From Pseudomonas sp. v388 (lineage in GTDB: Bacteria > Pseudomonadota > Gammaproteobacteria > Pseudomonadales > Pseudomonadaceae), in NCBI RefSeq assembly GCF_003935425.1, contig NZ_RHQN01000004.1, positions 248,001 to 312,000 on the forward strand: a stretch of DNA of 64,000 nt, given 5' to 3'. Position 1 is the stretch's first letter. Each line of letters begins with the position of its first letter. Below, piece after piece: positions 54,852-64,000 of the stretch. The notes below the pieces were generated by a model. It saw nothing but the letters and a program-made list of their open reading frames with translations, made no database searches and was not told the origin of the DNA. The translations under genes and the position numbers were made by a program.

Positions 54852-56020
54852 CAGATACACGCCTCGACCAGATGCCGACCGACATCGTCCAGGCTATAGA
54901 TCGCATCCGCCAGATCAGCCTTCACGACAGCCATCGGCATGCCATAGATCACACAGCTCGCCTCGTCCTGAGCCCACACGGTGCTGCCACCCTGCTTGAG
55001 CAGGCGCGCACCTTCGCGGCCGTCGGCACCCATGCCGGTGAGCACCACCGCCAGCACCTTGTCGCCGTAGGACTTGGCCGCCGACCCGAAGGTGATATCC
55101 ACGCAGGGCTTGTAATTGAGGCGCTCGTCACCGGGCAGGATTTTCACGACGCCGCGGCTGTCGACCATCATCTGTTTGCCGCCGGGCGCCAGCAACGCCA
55201 GGCCGGGACGCAGCACGTCGCCGTCCTCGGCTTCCTTGACGCTGATCCGGCACAGCTTGTCCAGACGCTCGGCGAAAGCTTTGGTGAAGGCAGCCGGCAT
55301 GTGCTGGATCAGCACCAGCGGCGTCGGAAAACTGGCAGGCAGTTGAGTCAGAACCCGTTGCAAAGCCACCGGGCCGCCGGTGGAAGTGCCGATGGCAACC
55401 AGCTTGTAAGGCTTGCGCTTGGGCGCGGGCGAGTGATGAGCCGGCGCATGGGAATGCCCGGACGCTGGGGCCGGCGCGGGCGAGGCCGGCCGGCGTGGCG
55501 GCACGGCACGACCCGGCGCGGGTGCAGGCGCAGGCGCGCGCCCGGTCGCCGGTGCGGCGGACGCTGTAGCCGGTGCAGGTGCAGGCGCGGTGCTGCTCGC
55601 AGCGAATCCGCTGAAGCGCCGGTTACTGCGTGAAATGCTGTTGATCTTCTCGCACAGCAGTTGCTTGACCTTCTGCGGGTTGCGCGAGATGTCTTCGAAA
55701 TTCTTGGGCAGGAAGTCCACGGCGCCGGCATCCAGCGCATCCAGCGTGACGCGGGCACCTTCGTGCGTCAGCGAAGAGAACATCAGGACCGGAGTGGGGA
55801 TCTTCTGCATGATGTGGCGAACCGACGTAATGCCATCCATCATCGGCATTTCGTAGTCCATGGTGATCACATCCGGCTTGAGTGCCAGGGCTTGTTCGAT
55901 TGCTTCCTTGCCATTGGTCGCCGTACCGACGACCTCGATGTTGGGGTCCGAAGAAAGAATTTCCGTGACGCGGCGCCGGAAAAAACCGGAATCATCCACC
56001 ACCAGGACCTTGACTGCCAT
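54851..56020 (-). CDS. cheB: Protein-glutamate methylesterase CheB
   Basis: This is a 389-residue protein; the ATG at 56020 has GGAG upstream. The receiver domain (about 1-120) has the acceptor Asp in [15 protein letters not shown] long Ala/Pro/His linker (about 145-205) separates it from the methylesterase domain, whose catalytic serine lies in [13 protein letters not shown] and histidine in [20 protein letters not shown]. It removes methyl groups from chemoreceptors and provides adaptation. Confidence 0.95.
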   Translation of the reverse strand: MAVKVLVVDDSGFFRRRVTEILSSDPNIEVVGTATNGKEAIEQALALKPDVITMDYEMPMMDGITSVRHIMQKIPTPVLMFSSLTHEGARVTLDALDAGAVDFLPKNFEDISRNPQKVKQLLCEKINSISRSNRRFSGFAASSTAPAPAPATASAAPATGRAPAPAPAPGRAVPPRRPASPAPAPASGHSHAPAHHSPAPKRKPYKLVAIGTSTGGPVALQRVLTQLPASFPTPLVLIQHMPAAFTKAFAERLDKLCRISVKEAEDGDVLRPGLALLAPGGKQMMVDSRGVVKILPGDERLNYKPCVDITFGSAAKSYGDKVLAVVLTGMGADGREGARLLKQGGSTVWAQDEASCVIYGMPMAVVKADLADAIYSLDDVGRHLVEACI

Positions 56021-56070
56021 AAACACTCCAATAGGCGCCGCAGGCAGCCAGGCTGCCCGCGACCCCAGAA

Positions 56071-58317
56071 TCAAATACGCCGGGCGGCGTAACGCTTGAG
56101 CATGCTGGGTACATCGAGAATCAGGGCGATACGGCCGTCACCGGTGATGGTGGCGCCGGACATGCCCGGTGTACCTTGCAACATCTTGCCCAGCGGTTTG
56201 ATCACCACCTCTTCCTGGCCCACCAGCTGATCGACCACAAAGCCGATGCGCTGAGTACCAACGGACAGGATGACCACATGCCCTTCACGCTGCTCTTCAT
56301 ACGCGGCGGACGAAATCAGCCAGCGCTTGAGGTAGAACAACGGCAGGGCCTTGTCACGCACGATCACCACTTCCTGACCATCGACGACGTTGGTGGTCGA
56401 CAGGTCCAGGTGGAAGATCTCGTTGACGTTGACCAGCGGGAAGGCGAACGCCTGGTTGCCCAGCATCACCATCAGGGTCGGCATGATCGCCAGGGTCAAC
56501 GGCACCTTGATGACGATCTTGGAGCCCTGGCCCTTGGTAGAGTAAATGTTGATCGAGCCGTTGAGCTGGGAGATCTTGGTTTTCACCACGTCCATGCCCA
56601 CGCCACGACCAGACACATCGGAAATCTCGGTCTTGGTCGAGAAACCCGGGGCGAAGATCAGGTTGTAGCAGTCGCTGTCGCTCAGGCGATCGGCCGCGTC
56701 CTTGTCCATCACGCCGCGCTTGACGGCAATGGAGCGCAGGACATTGGGGTCCATACCCTTGCCGTCGTCGGAGATCGACAACAGAATGTGGTCGCCTTCC
56801 TGCTCGGCCGCCAGAATCACCCGACCGCCGCGGGACTTGCCCGTGGCTTCGCGCTCTTCCGGTGTTTCGATACCGTGGTCGACCGCGTTGCGCACCAAGT
56901 GGACCAGCGGATCGGCCAGTGCCTCGACGAGGTTCTTGTCCAGGTCGGTTTCTTCACCGACCAGCTCCAGGTTGATTTCTTTCTTGAGCTGGCGAGCCAG
57001 GTCGCGAACCAGTCGCGGGAAGCGACCGAAAACCTTCTTGATAGGCTGCATGCGGGTTTTCATGACCGCGGTCTGCAAGTCGGCCGTTACCACGTCAAGG
57101 TTGGAAACCGCCTTGGACATGGCTTCGTCGCCACTGTTGAGACCCAGGCGAACCAGGCGGTTACGTACCAGCACCAGTTCGCCGACCATGTTCATGATCT
57201 CGTCCAGGCGCGCGGTATCGACCCGCACGGTGGTTTCCGCTTCCGAAGCCGCAGGCTTGTCGCCACCGGTGGCAGGTGCCCGGGCAGGTGCCGGCGCCGG
57301 CTTGGCGGCAGGAGCAGGAGCAGGAGCAGGAGCCGCCGCAGCTGGCTTGGGCGCCGCTGCCGGTGCAGCAGGCGCAGCCGGTGCGGCACCGCCGGTCACG
57401 GCGGCAGGTTCGAACTTGCCCTTGCCGTGCAATTCATCCAGCAGGCTTTCGAATTCGTGATCGGTGATCTCGTCCGAAGCCGCTGCGGCCGGAGCCTTGG
57501 CTGCCGGAGCCGGAGCCTTGACGGCCGCCGCCGGAGCCGACGCCGCGACCGCGCCGTCGAAGGAACCCTTGCCGTGGAGTTGATCCAGCAAGGCTTCGAA
57601 TTCGTCATCGGTGATTTCGTCACCGGCGACCGGTTTTTCCGCACTCGACGGCGCGGCAACAGGCGCAGGAGCCGCAGCGGTTTCGGCCGCGAACTTGCCC
57701 TTGCCATGCAGCTGATCGAGCAGCGATTCGAATTCCTGATCGGTGATTTCATCACCCGCTGCAGGCGCAGGCGCTTGTGCGGCAGGTGCAATGGCTGCGG
57801 ACTTGGCGCCCTGCAGCGAGTCGAGCAGTTGCTCGAATTCGGTGTCGGTGATGTCGTCGCCGGCAGGCTCTTGAGCCGCGACCGGAGCCGCTTCAGGCAC
57901 AGGTTCGGGTTCCGCGGCCTGGGCCGCTTCCGGTTCGGCCAGACGCGACAGCGCGGCCAGCAGTTCCGGCGTGGCAGGCGTAAGCTCAGTGCGTTCGCGA
58001 ACCTGACCAAACATGCTGTTGACGGTGTCCAGTGCTTCCAGGACCACGTCCATCAGTTCGGAATCGACGCGTCGTTCACCCTTGCGCAGGATGTCGAACA
58101 CGTTTTCGGCGATGTGGCAGCACTCCACCAGCTCATGGAGCTGGAGGAAGCCGGCGCCCCCTTTTACAGTGTGAAAACCGCGAAAAATTGCATTGAGCAG
58201 GTCGGCATCATCCGGTCGGCTTTCCAGCTCGACCAATTGCTCCGACAACTGCTCCAGAATCTCGCCGGCCTCTACCAGAAAATCCTGAAGGATTTCTTCA
58301 TCGGCGCCGAAGCTCAT
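56071..58317 (-). CDS. cheA: Chemotaxis histidine kinase CheA
   Basis: The protein is 748 residues from the ATG at 58317, with GGGAG upstream. The HPt domain holds His49 in [11 protein letters not shown]. An acidic and Ala/Pro-rich linker of about 230 residues follows, with four copies of a D-E-I-T-D-x-E-F-E-x-LLD-x-L-H-G motif (residues about 154, 189, 233 and 282), where a standard P2 domain is not evident. Then come the dimerisation helices ([19 protein letters not shown]), the ATPase ([32 protein letters not shown]) and the C-terminal CheW-like regulatory domain. It phosphorylates CheY and CheB. Confidence 0.95.
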   Translation of the reverse strand: MSFGADEEILQDFLVEAGEILEQLSEQLVELESRPDDADLLNAIFRGFHTVKGGAGFLQLHELVECCHIAENVFDILRKGERRVDSELMDVVLEALDTVNSMFGQVRERTELTPATPELLAALSRLAEPEAAQAAEPEPVPEAAPVAAQEPAGDDITDTEFEQLLDSLQGAKSAAIAPAAQAPAPAAGDEITDQEFESLLDQLHGKGKFAAETAAAPAPVAAPSSAEKPVAGDEITDDEFEALLDQLHGKGSFDGAVAASAPAAAVKAPAPAAKAPAAAASDEITDHEFESLLDELHGKGKFEPAAVTGGAAPAAPAAPAAAPKPAAAAPAPAPAPAAKPAPAPARAPATGGDKPAASEAETTVRVDTARLDEIMNMVGELVLVRNRLVRLGLNSGDEAMSKAVSNLDVVTADLQTAVMKTRMQPIKKVFGRFPRLVRDLARQLKKEINLELVGEETDLDKNLVEALADPLVHLVRNAVDHGIETPEEREATGKSRGGRVILAAEQEGDHILLSISDDGKGMDPNVLRSIAVKRGVMDKDAADRLSDSDCYNLIFAPGFSTKTEISDVSGRGVGMDVVKTKISQLNGSINIYSTKGQGSKIVIKVPLTLAIMPTLMVMLGNQAFAFPLVNVNEIFHLDLSTTNVVDGQEVVIVRDKALPLFYLKRWLISSAAYEEQREGHVVILSVGTQRIGFVVDQLVGQEEVVIKPLGKMLQGTPGMSGATITGDGRIALILDVPSMLKRYAARRI
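57418..57858 (-). repeat. Four-copy acidic motif array in the CheA linker
   Basis: Copies begin at CheA residues about 154 ([17 protein letters not shown]), 189 ([17 protein letters not shown]), 233 ([17 protein letters not shown]) and 282 ([17 protein letters not shown]), with Ala/Pro spacers of roughly 18-32 residues. Copies two to four also share KGxF after the motif. The array is coding and lies wholly inside cheA. Confidence 0.9.
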
Positions 58318-58349
58318 GGGGTGCTCCCTAAAATTAACCGTCAACAGAC

Positions 58350-59135
58350 CTAGAAGCCGAGGCTCGATAGCAGATCGTCTACATCATCCTGACCGGATAC
58401 GACGTCTTCACGTTTATCGGCATGAATCTGCGGACCTTCACCCTGAGTGAGATGTTTTTTAGGATCTTTTTCGGCCAGCATCGCTTCGGCGTCATGTTCG
58501 ATCCCGGCAAAGCGATCGACATGGCTGGCCATCAGCACCAGCTTGAGCAGATTGCTCTCCACTTCAGTGACCAGCTGCGTAACGCGCTTGATCACCTGGC
58601 CGGTGAGATCCTGATAATCCTGGGCCAGCAGAATGTCGTTGAGGTGACCGGCGACGGCGTGGGTTTCCTTTTCGCTACGCGTCAGGAAACCGTCGACCCG
58701 CTTGGCCAGCTCACGAAACTCTTCGGCACCGATCTCACGGCGCATGAAACGCCCCCAGTCCGCACTCAGGGCCTTGGCGTCGGAGCTCAGGCCGTTCATC
58801 AACGGTGTGCTCTGCTCGACCAGGTCCATGGTGCGGTTGGCCGCGCCTTCGGTCAGTCGTACAACGTACGACAGACGCTCGGTCGCGTCCGTGATCTGGG
58901 ACACTTCTTCGGCTTGCGGCATGTGCGGGTCAATCTGAAAATTGACGATCGCGCTGTGCAACTCGCGCGTCAGTTTGCCGACTTCCTGATACAGGCCGCG
59001 ATCCCGGGTCTGGTTAAGCTCATGGATAAGTTGCACGGCTTCGCCGAACCGGCCTTTTTCCAGGCTGGTGACGAGTTCATGTGCGTGTCTCTTCAGGGTC
59101 GACTCGAAGTCACCCATTGAATCTTTGTTCTCCAT
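58350..59135 (-). CDS. cheZ: CheY phosphatase CheZ
   Basis: The protein is 261 residues from the ATG at 59135, with GAGGG upstream. A long four-helix bundle contains the phosphatase glutamine in LLAQDYQDLTGQVIKRV. The C-terminal peptide QDDVDDLLSSLGF is the CheY-docking tail. It ends CheY signalling by dephosphorylation. CheY is encoded 19 bases upstream. Confidence 0.95.
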   Translation of the reverse strand: MENKDSMGDFESTLKRHAHELVTSLEKGRFGEAVQLIHELNQTRDRGLYQEVGKLTRELHSAIVNFQIDPHMPQAEEVSQITDATERLSYVVRLTEGAANRTMDLVEQSTPLMNGLSSDAKALSADWGRFMRREIGAEEFRELAKRVDGFLTRSEKETHAVAGHLNDILLAQDYQDLTGQVIKRVTQLVTEVESNLLKLVLMASHVDRFAGIEHDAEAMLAEKDPKKHLTQGEGPQIHADKREDVVSGQDDVDDLLSSLGF

Positions 59136-59154
59136 AGCGCCCTCGCGGCATGCA

Positions 59155-59529
59155 TCAGCTATTGACGCGTTCAAAGATCTTTTCGATCTTCTCTTGCAGC
59201 ACCTGGGCTGTGAACGGCTTGACGACATAACCGTTCACACCGGCCTGGGCAGCTTCGATGATCTGCTCACGCTTGGCTTCGGCGGTTACCATCAGCACGG
59301 GAAGGCTCTTGAGGCGCTCGTCCAGACGGACCTGACGCAACAGATCGATACCGGACATGCCAGGCATGTTCCAATCGGTCACCAGAAAATCAAACGAGCC
59401 GCTTTGCAGCATCGGCAGCGCGGTAATACCGTCATCCGCTTCCGAGGTGTTGGTGAACCCAAGGTCACGCAACAGGTTCTTGATGATCCGCCGCATCGTT
59501 GAGAAGTCATCAACGATGAGGATTTTCAT
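59155..59529 (-). CDS. cheY: Chemotaxis response regulator CheY
   Basis: The protein is 124 residues from the ATG at 59529 ([20 protein letters not shown]), matching CheY length. The phospho-acceptor Asp is in [11 protein letters not shown], with the conserved Thr in [11 protein letters not shown] and the Lys in [10 protein letters not shown]. Phospho-CheY binds the flagellar switch. A strong GGAGG lies 24 bases upstream of the ATG, close to an in-frame TTG at residue -4, so a slightly longer form is possible. Confidence 0.95.
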   Translation of the reverse strand: MKILIVDDFSTMRRIIKNLLRDLGFTNTSEADDGITALPMLQSGSFDFLVTDWNMPGMSGIDLLRQVRLDERLKSLPVLMVTAEAKREQIIEAAQAGVNGYVVKPFTAQVLQEKIEKIFERVNS

Positions 59530-59664
59530 GTTCTTGTCCAATTCGACCTCCAAGCAGTCTTTGACGCGTTCAGCACCTGAACACGCTGTTCACTCAATAC
59601 TGGCACAGCACACCCCCGGCTGTACGAAACACGACGGGCTTGGCACAACAACAGGCACATACCG

Positions 59665-59700
59665 CGAGCGGCCATCGGGGAGTACCCGAAAGGCCGCTCG
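59665..59700. terminator. Nested hairpin in the fliA-cheY gap
   Basis: CGAGCGGCC (59665-59673) pairs with GGCCGCTCG (59692-59700), and inside it TCGGG pairs with CCCGA. There is no T-run on either side. A second stem, CCCGCG/CGCGGG, lies at about 59753-59772, just after the fliA stop on the minus strand. The two structures may separate fliA from the cheYZAB part of the operon or shape the cheY leader RNA. Confidence 0.55.
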
Positions 59701-59780
59701 TGAATCCGTCCTGCTACCACGTAACGCTTTGCACAGCCGGTATGCGAACGACCCGCGCCCTCAAGGACGCGGGCTGTCCG

Positions 59781-60521
59781 TCAACGGGCTCGCCACTCTC
59801 CCAAACGCCCTCGCAAACGAGCTGCGCACTGGCTGTGTAACTGGCTGACACGTGATTCGCTGACTCCCAGGACCTCACCGATTTCCTTGAGGTTCAGCTC
59901 CTCGTCGTAGTACAGCGCCAACACCAGACGCTCACGCTCCGGCAGATTGGCAATTGCTTCGGCCAACGCGGCCTGGAAGCGCTCGTCTTCCAGGTCGCGT
60001 GACGGCTCGAGCGAACCGCTCGCGCCATCCTCGTGCAGCCCTTCATGCTCGCCGTCCTGCAACAGGTCGTCGAAGCTGAACAGTCGGCTGCCCAGGGTAT
60101 CGTTCAAAATCCCGTAGTAATCGTCGAGACTCAACTGGAGTTCGGCCGCAACTTCGTGATCTTTAGCGTCACGGCCGGTTTTCGACTCGATTGCACGAAT
60201 CGCATCACTGACCATGCGCGTGTTTCGATGCACCGAGCGAGGCGCCCAGTCACCTTTGCGCACCTCGTCAAGCATCGCGCCGCGAATCCGGATACCGGCG
60301 TAAGTCTCGAAACTCGCACCCTTGGTGGAGTCGTACTTGGTCGACACTTCCAGCAGACCGATCATGCCGGCCTGGATCAAGTCCTCGACCTGCACGCTGG
60401 CCGGCAGGCGCGCCAGCAAGTGGTAAGCGATCCGCTTGACCAGAGGCGCATAGCGCTCGATCAGCTCGTACTGCGAATTTCTGGATGCCTTGCTATACAT
60501 TTGGAAGCCGCTCGCAGTCAT
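59781..60521 (-). CDS. fliA: Flagellar sigma factor FliA (sigma-28)
   Basis: The 246-residue sigma factor has region 2 (LIERYAPLVKRIAYHLLARLP, VEDLIQAGMIGLLEVSTKYD, FETYAGIRIRGAMLDEVRKGDW), region 3 and region 4 (LPERERLVLALYYDEELNLKEIGEVLGVSESRVSQLHSQ). It directs transcription of late flagellar and chemotaxis genes. Its start overlaps the fleN stop by four bases. Confidence 0.95.
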   Translation of the reverse strand: MTASGFQMYSKASRNSQYELIERYAPLVKRIAYHLLARLPASVQVEDLIQAGMIGLLEVSTKYDSTKGASFETYAGIRIRGAMLDEVRKGDWAPRSVHRNTRMVSDAIRAIESKTGRDAKDHEVAAELQLSLDDYYGILNDTLGSRLFSFDDLLQDGEHEGLHEDGASGSLEPSRDLEDERFQAALAEAIANLPERERLVLALYYDEELNLKEIGEVLGVSESRVSQLHSQCAARLRGRLGEWRAR

Positions 60522-61351
60522 TGAACTGGCCCTGCGCTGGTCTGATGGACAAGTCGCTCGACGAAGAACTCAAGGTGACCCCGTGGGTTGGCCGGCAACG
60601 GCCAGGTGTCTACTTTCTGCGCGATGGCCTTGAAAGCCAGGGCGCACTTGGAACGCGGGAACGCTTCGTAGACCGCACGCTGCTTCTGCACGGCCTTGCG
60701 CACGCATTCGTCGTAAGGCACGGCGCCGACGTATTGCAGGGCAACGTCCAGGAAGCGGTCGGTGACCTTGGTCAGCTTGGCGAACAGATTGCGACCCTCT
60801 TGCGGGCTTTGCGCCATGTTGGCCAGCACCCGGAAACGGTTCATGCCGTAGTCGCGGTTGAGCAGCTTGATCAATGCGTAGGCGTCGGTGATGGAAGTCG
60901 GCTCGTCGCAGACCACCAGCAGCACTTCCTGGGCGGCGCGCACGAAGCTGACCACCGACTCGCCGATCCCGGCGGCCGTGTCGATCACCAGCACATCGAG
61001 ATTGTCGCCAATCTCGCTGAACGCCTGGATCAGGCCGGCGTGCTGGGCAGGCGAGAGGTGCACCATGCTCTGGGTGCCGGAAGCGGCAGGCACGATACGC
61101 ACCCCGCCCGGACCTTGCAGGAGCACGTCGCGCAACTCGCAACGCCCTTCCATGACATCGGCCAGCGTGCGCTTGGGTGTGAGCCCCAGCAGAACGTCGA
61201 CGTTGGCCAGACCCAGATCGGCGTCAAGCAGCATGACGCGTCGGCCGAGTTCGGCCAATGCCAGTGAAAGGTTCACCGACACGTTCGTCTTGCCTACGCC
61301 ACCTTTGCCACCGGTCACCGCAATGACCTGAACGGGATGCATGCTGCCCAT
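60518..61351 (-). CDS. fleN: Flagellar number regulator FleN (MinD/ParA family)
   Basis: The 277-residue ATPase has the deviant Walker A KGGVGKTNVSVNLSLAL, MLLDADLGLANVDVLLGL and Walker B-like LVIDTAAGIGESVVSFV. FleN (FlhG) counters the activator FleQ to keep a single polar flagellum. It lies between flhF and fliA. ATG at 61351 is used; an ATG nine bases later is also possible. Confidence 0.94.
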   Translation of the reverse strand: MGSMHPVQVIAVTGGKGGVGKTNVSVNLSLALAELGRRVMLLDADLGLANVDVLLGLTPKRTLADVMEGRCELRDVLLQGPGGVRIVPAASGTQSMVHLSPAQHAGLIQAFSEIGDNLDVLVIDTAAGIGESVVSFVRAAQEVLLVVCDEPTSITDAYALIKLLNRDYGMNRFRVLANMAQSPQEGRNLFAKLTKVTDRFLDVALQYVGAVPYDECVRKAVQKQRAVYEAFPRSKCALAFKAIAQKVDTWPLPANPRGHLEFFVERLVHQTSAGPVQ

Positions 61352-61466
61352 GTTATTTCTTTACCTTGTCTTGCGTAGACCGAAGCCACATTACGGGCTG
61401 CACGTTCGCGGGTGAACAATGCCTGGCAGACCATCGATGCAGGGACATTCCAGTAATATCCATCAC

Positions 61467-62798
61467 TTAACCCACTCTCTTGCCGGGGCTGTGATAGAGG
61501 TCGGCAAACATATCAGCCATCGCTTCCTCACTCGGTTCATCCTGCATCTGCACACTGACTGCACGGCTCACCAACTGGTGACGGCGCGGCAGATGCACAT
61601 CGTCAGGAATGCGTGGCCCGTCAGTCAGATACGCCACGGGCAACTCATGGCTGATAGCAAGGCTCAGGACTTCGCCGAGACTCGCGGTTTCATCAAGCTT
61701 GGTCAGAATGCATCCGGCCAGGCCACAACGCTTGTAACTGTGATACGCCGCAGACAACACCTGCTTCTGGCTGGTCGTGGCCAGCACCAGGTAATTGCGC
61801 GCCTTGATGCCACGACCCGCCAGGCTTTCCAGCTGCAGGCGCAGTGCCGGATCGCTGGCCTGCAGGCCGGCGGTGTCGATCAACACGACGCGCTTGCGCA
61901 GCAGGGGTTCGAGCGCCTGGGCCAGCGACTGGCCAGGGTCCACATGCGTCACCGGCACGTTGAGGATGCGGCCCAAAGTCTTGAGCTGCTCCTGCGCGCC
62001 GATACGGAAACTGTCCATGCTGACCAGGGCGAGGTTCTGCGCGCCGTACTTGAGCACGTAACGCGCCGCCAGCTTGGCCAGGGTGGTGGTCTTGCCCATG
62101 CCGGCCGGACCTACCATCGCAATCACACCGCCCTCTTCCAGCGGCTCGACTTCCGGCACGGCAATCATCCGCGCCAGGTGCGCCAGCAGCATGCGCCAGG
62201 CCTGACGCGGCTCATCGATGTCGGGAATCATCGCCAGCAGGTCGCGGGACAGCGGGCCGGACAGGCCGACACGTTGCAGGCGACGCCACAGGTTGGCCTG
62301 CTGCGGACGACTGCCCTGCAGCTGGTTCCAGGCCAGGGAGCCAAGCTGGACTTCCAGCAGCTCACGCAGGCCATTCAATTCGAAACGCATCGACTCATAG
62401 GCGCGCTGGCCACCGGCAGGTTCGGCTGCGGCAGGCGGCGGCGCGTACGAATACGGACGCGGTGGCTCTTCGAGCGTTGGCTCGATGTGCGTATCGGCAG
62501 CGGTCAGCGGCTTGCCGGAGAACAACTGGAGGTTGATCGACGCGTCGCTGTCGCTGCGATTATTCAGCTCGGCCTGGGCGGAGACGATACGCGACTGGGT
62601 CTTGCGCAGTTCGTCCTCCAGCTCCATGTTCGGCACCCGAGGGGCCAGCGCGGACAGCTTGTAATCCAGAGCGGCAGTCAGCTCGACACCGCCGGCAATG
62701 CGCCGGTTACCGATGATGGCCGCTTCCGCGCCCAGCTCATCGCGAACCAGCTTCATGGCCTGACGCATATCGGCGGCGAAAAATCGCTTAACTTGCAT
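61467..62798 (-). CDS. flhF: Flagellar placement GTPase FlhF
   Basis: The 443-residue SRP-type GTPase begins with MQVKRFFAADMRQAMKLVRDELG, a family-specific B domain start. A variable middle region leads to the NG domain with the P-loop GPAGMGKTTTLAKLA, VSMDSFRIGAQEQLKTL, VLIDTAGLQ and LTKLDETASLG. It sets the polar site of flagellum assembly. GAGG precedes the ATG at 62798. Confidence 0.95.
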   Translation of the reverse strand: MQVKRFFAADMRQAMKLVRDELGAEAAIIGNRRIAGGVELTAALDYKLSALAPRVPNMELEDELRKTQSRIVSAQAELNNRSDSDASINLQLFSGKPLTAADTHIEPTLEEPPRPYSYAPPPAAAEPAGGQRAYESMRFELNGLRELLEVQLGSLAWNQLQGSRPQQANLWRRLQRVGLSGPLSRDLLAMIPDIDEPRQAWRMLLAHLARMIAVPEVEPLEEGGVIAMVGPAGMGKTTTLAKLAARYVLKYGAQNLALVSMDSFRIGAQEQLKTLGRILNVPVTHVDPGQSLAQALEPLLRKRVVLIDTAGLQASDPALRLQLESLAGRGIKARNYLVLATTSQKQVLSAAYHSYKRCGLAGCILTKLDETASLGEVLSLAISHELPVAYLTDGPRIPDDVHLPRRHQLVSRAVSVQMQDEPSEEAMADMFADLYHSPGKRVG

Positions 62799-62809
62799 GA
62801 CTCTTTACC

Positions 62810-64000
62810 TCAGCCGTTAGGCCCGACAGTCGCTACGATGGTGACTTGCTTGTTGTCAGGAATTTCCTGATACGCCAGAACATGCATGTTCGGTACAGCC
62901 AATCGTCCAAATCGTGACAGCATGGCCCGAACCGGACCCGCTACCAGGAGAATTACCGGCAACCCTTGCATCTCCTGACGCTGGGCTGCCTCGATCAACG
63001 AACGCTGGAGCTTTTCAGCCATGCTCGGTTCAAGCAGAACGCCTTCTTCCTGACCCTGACCAGCCTTCTGCAAACTATTGAGCAATATCTGTTCCAACCT
63101 TGGCTCGAGGGTGATAACAGGCAGCTCCGGCTCAATGCCTACAATGCTTTGCACGATGGCGCGGCTCAAACCGACCCGCACCGCCGCCACCAGAGCGGCG
63201 GTATCTTGACTCTTCCCGGCGTTGTTGGCGATAGCCTCGGCAATGCTGCGGATATCGCGTACCGGTACATGTTCGGCCAGCAATGCCTGCAATACGTTCA
63301 ACAGCGCCGACAGCGACAGCACACCCGGCACCAGCTCTTCAGCCAGTTTAGGCGAGCTCTTGGCCAGCAATTGCATCAGTTGCTGGACTTCCTCATGGCC
63401 AATCAGCTCATGGGAGTGCTTGTACAGAATCTGGTTGAGGTGCGTTGCCACCACAGTACTGGCATCAACCACGGTGTAACCCAGCGACTGCGCCTGGCTG
63501 CGCTGGCTGACTTCGATCCATACCGCTTCCAGGCCGAACGCAGGGTCTCTGGCGGTGATGCCGTTGAGCGTGCCGAACACCTGGCCCGGGTTGATCGCCA
63601 GCTCGCGATCTGGGTAGATCTCCGCTTCGGCGAGGATTACCCCCATCAGCGTCAAACGATAGGCGCTCGGCGCCAGGTCCAGGTTGTCGCGAATGTGTAC
63701 CGTCGGCATCAGGAAGCCCAGTTCCTGAGACAGCTTCTTGCGCACACCCTTGATCCGCGCCAGCAACTGACCGCCCTGGTTGCGATCCACCAGCGGGATC
63801 AGGCGGTAACCCACTTCCAGGCCGATGATGTCAATCGGCGTCACATCGTCCCAACCCAGCTCCTTGGTTTCCTGCGCACGGGTCGGCGACGGCAACAGAT
63901 CCTGCTGGCGCTGCACTTCAGCCAATGCTTCGACCTGTACGCGGTTCTCTTTCTTCCACAGCAGGTACGCGGCACCGCCGGCCACCAGGCCCAGGCTGAT
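62810..64000 (-). CDS. flhA: Flagellar export protein FlhA, C-terminal part (runs off the right edge)
   Basis: The visible part (about 396 residues) is the end of the last membrane region and the complete cytoplasmic domain. VTPIDIIGLEVGYRLIPLVD opens the cytoplasmic domain; MPTVHIRDNLDLAPSAYRLTLMGV, INPGQVFGTLNG, GLEAVWI, VDASTVVATHLNQILYKHSHELIGHEEVQQLM and PVILLVAGPVRAMLSRFGRLAVPNMHVLAYQEIP are FlhA blocks. It docks chaperone-substrate complexes for flagellar export. The membrane half is outside the window. FlhF starts 11 bases downstream. Confidence 0.95.
   Translation of the reverse strand: MSLGLVAGGAAYLLWKKENRVQVEALAEVQRQQDLLPSPTRAQETKELGWDDVTPIDIIGLEVGYRLIPLVDRNQGGQLLARIKGVRKKLSQELGFLMPTVHIRDNLDLAPSAYRLTLMGVILAEAEIYPDRELAINPGQVFGTLNGITARDPAFGLEAVWIEVSQRSQAQSLGYTVVDASTVVATHLNQILYKHSHELIGHEEVQQLMQLLAKSSPKLAEELVPGVLSLSALLNVLQALLAEHVPVRDIRSIAEAIANNAGKSQDTAALVAAVRVGLSRAIVQSIVGIEPELPVITLEPRLEQILLNSLQKAGQGQEEGVLLEPSMAEKLQRSLIEAAQRQEMQGLPVILLVAGPVRAMLSRFGRLAVPNMHVLAYQEIPDNKQVTIVATVGPNG

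Noticed and set aside
53286-54899. 537-codon plus-strand open frame across motD and motC
   Set aside because: Antisense shadow with no recognisable motif; motC and motD are certain.
57240-57400. Short Ala/Pro codon repeats (GCAGGAGCAGGAGC-like) as a DNA repeat or CRISPR
   Set aside because: They are in frame within the cheA linker and explained by its Ala/Pro composition.
56176-58353. 725-codon open frame on the plus strand across cheA
   Set aside because: Antisense shadow of cheA; its Arg/Gly-rich stretch is just the complement of the Ala/Pro linker.
1-64000. tRNA, rRNA, CRISPR arrays, insertion sequences, prophage or integrative element
   Set aside because: None was recognised: no transposase or integrase gene, no tandem spaced repeats, no tRNA-like cloverleaf noted, and gene order is typical of Pseudomonas core chromosome.

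Overview
The window is a gene-dense, GC-rich stretch of a Pseudomonas chromosome, most likely from the P. fluorescens group. The evidence is the block flhA-flhF-fleN-fliA-cheYZAB-motCD-parC-parP-cheW at the right end with a ccmABCDEFGHI operon beside it, the katB-ankB pair, a chromosomal class C beta-lactamase, an OprD porin, and many Pseudomonas-type REP/BIME repeats between genes. All calls come from reading the sequence. No database search was run. I saw no tRNA, rRNA, CRISPR array, insertion sequence or prophage.

Left part (1-23 kb). The C-terminus of a TonB-dependent siderophore receptor is followed by a secreted NTF2-like protein, a secreted CAP protein, a chemoreceptor, a GNAT acetyltransferase, periplasmic catalase KatB with its ankyrin partner, and a PAS hybrid histidine kinase divergent from a SAM methyltransferase. 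After a small DUF6434 gene comes a possible uptake module: DUF979 and DUF969 membrane proteins, an OprD porin and a divergent LysR regulator. A PhzF-like enzyme, an MFS transporter, RarD, ZapE, a SulP anion transporter and AmpC follow.

Middle part (23-41 kb). A Fur-box-preceded efeU-efeO-efeB-efeM iron uptake operon leads to a redox locus. That locus holds a Tat-exported molybdopterin lipoprotein, a cytochrome b561-type membrane partner and a two-domain beta-rich periplasmic protein, all divergent from an OmpR-type regulator and a heavy-metal-type sensor kinase. Two mirror-image palindromes lie in the shared promoter. Then come a PL7 alginate lyase, a MarR-controlled FUSC/DUF1656/HlyD/OMF efflux operon, a potassium channel with a zinc-ribbon tail, a lone sulfate-binding protein and a small lipoprotein.

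Right part (41-64 kb). The complete cytochrome c maturation operon runs on the minus strand from ccmA to ccmI. Divergent from it are a FliK-like protein and a soluble FlhB-C-terminal-like protein. The rest is the polar flagellum and chemotaxis operon on the minus strand. CheA stands out for four copies of a short acidic motif in its Ala/Pro linker that resembles the CheY-binding tail of CheZ. The FlhA gene runs off the right edge.

Most of the window is conserved Pseudomonas core. The least explained parts are the redox locus at 27.8-32.1 kb with its twin operators, the OprD/DUF969/DUF979 module, the CheA linker repeats, the tandem CAP protein and the unlinked FliK/FlhB-like pair.
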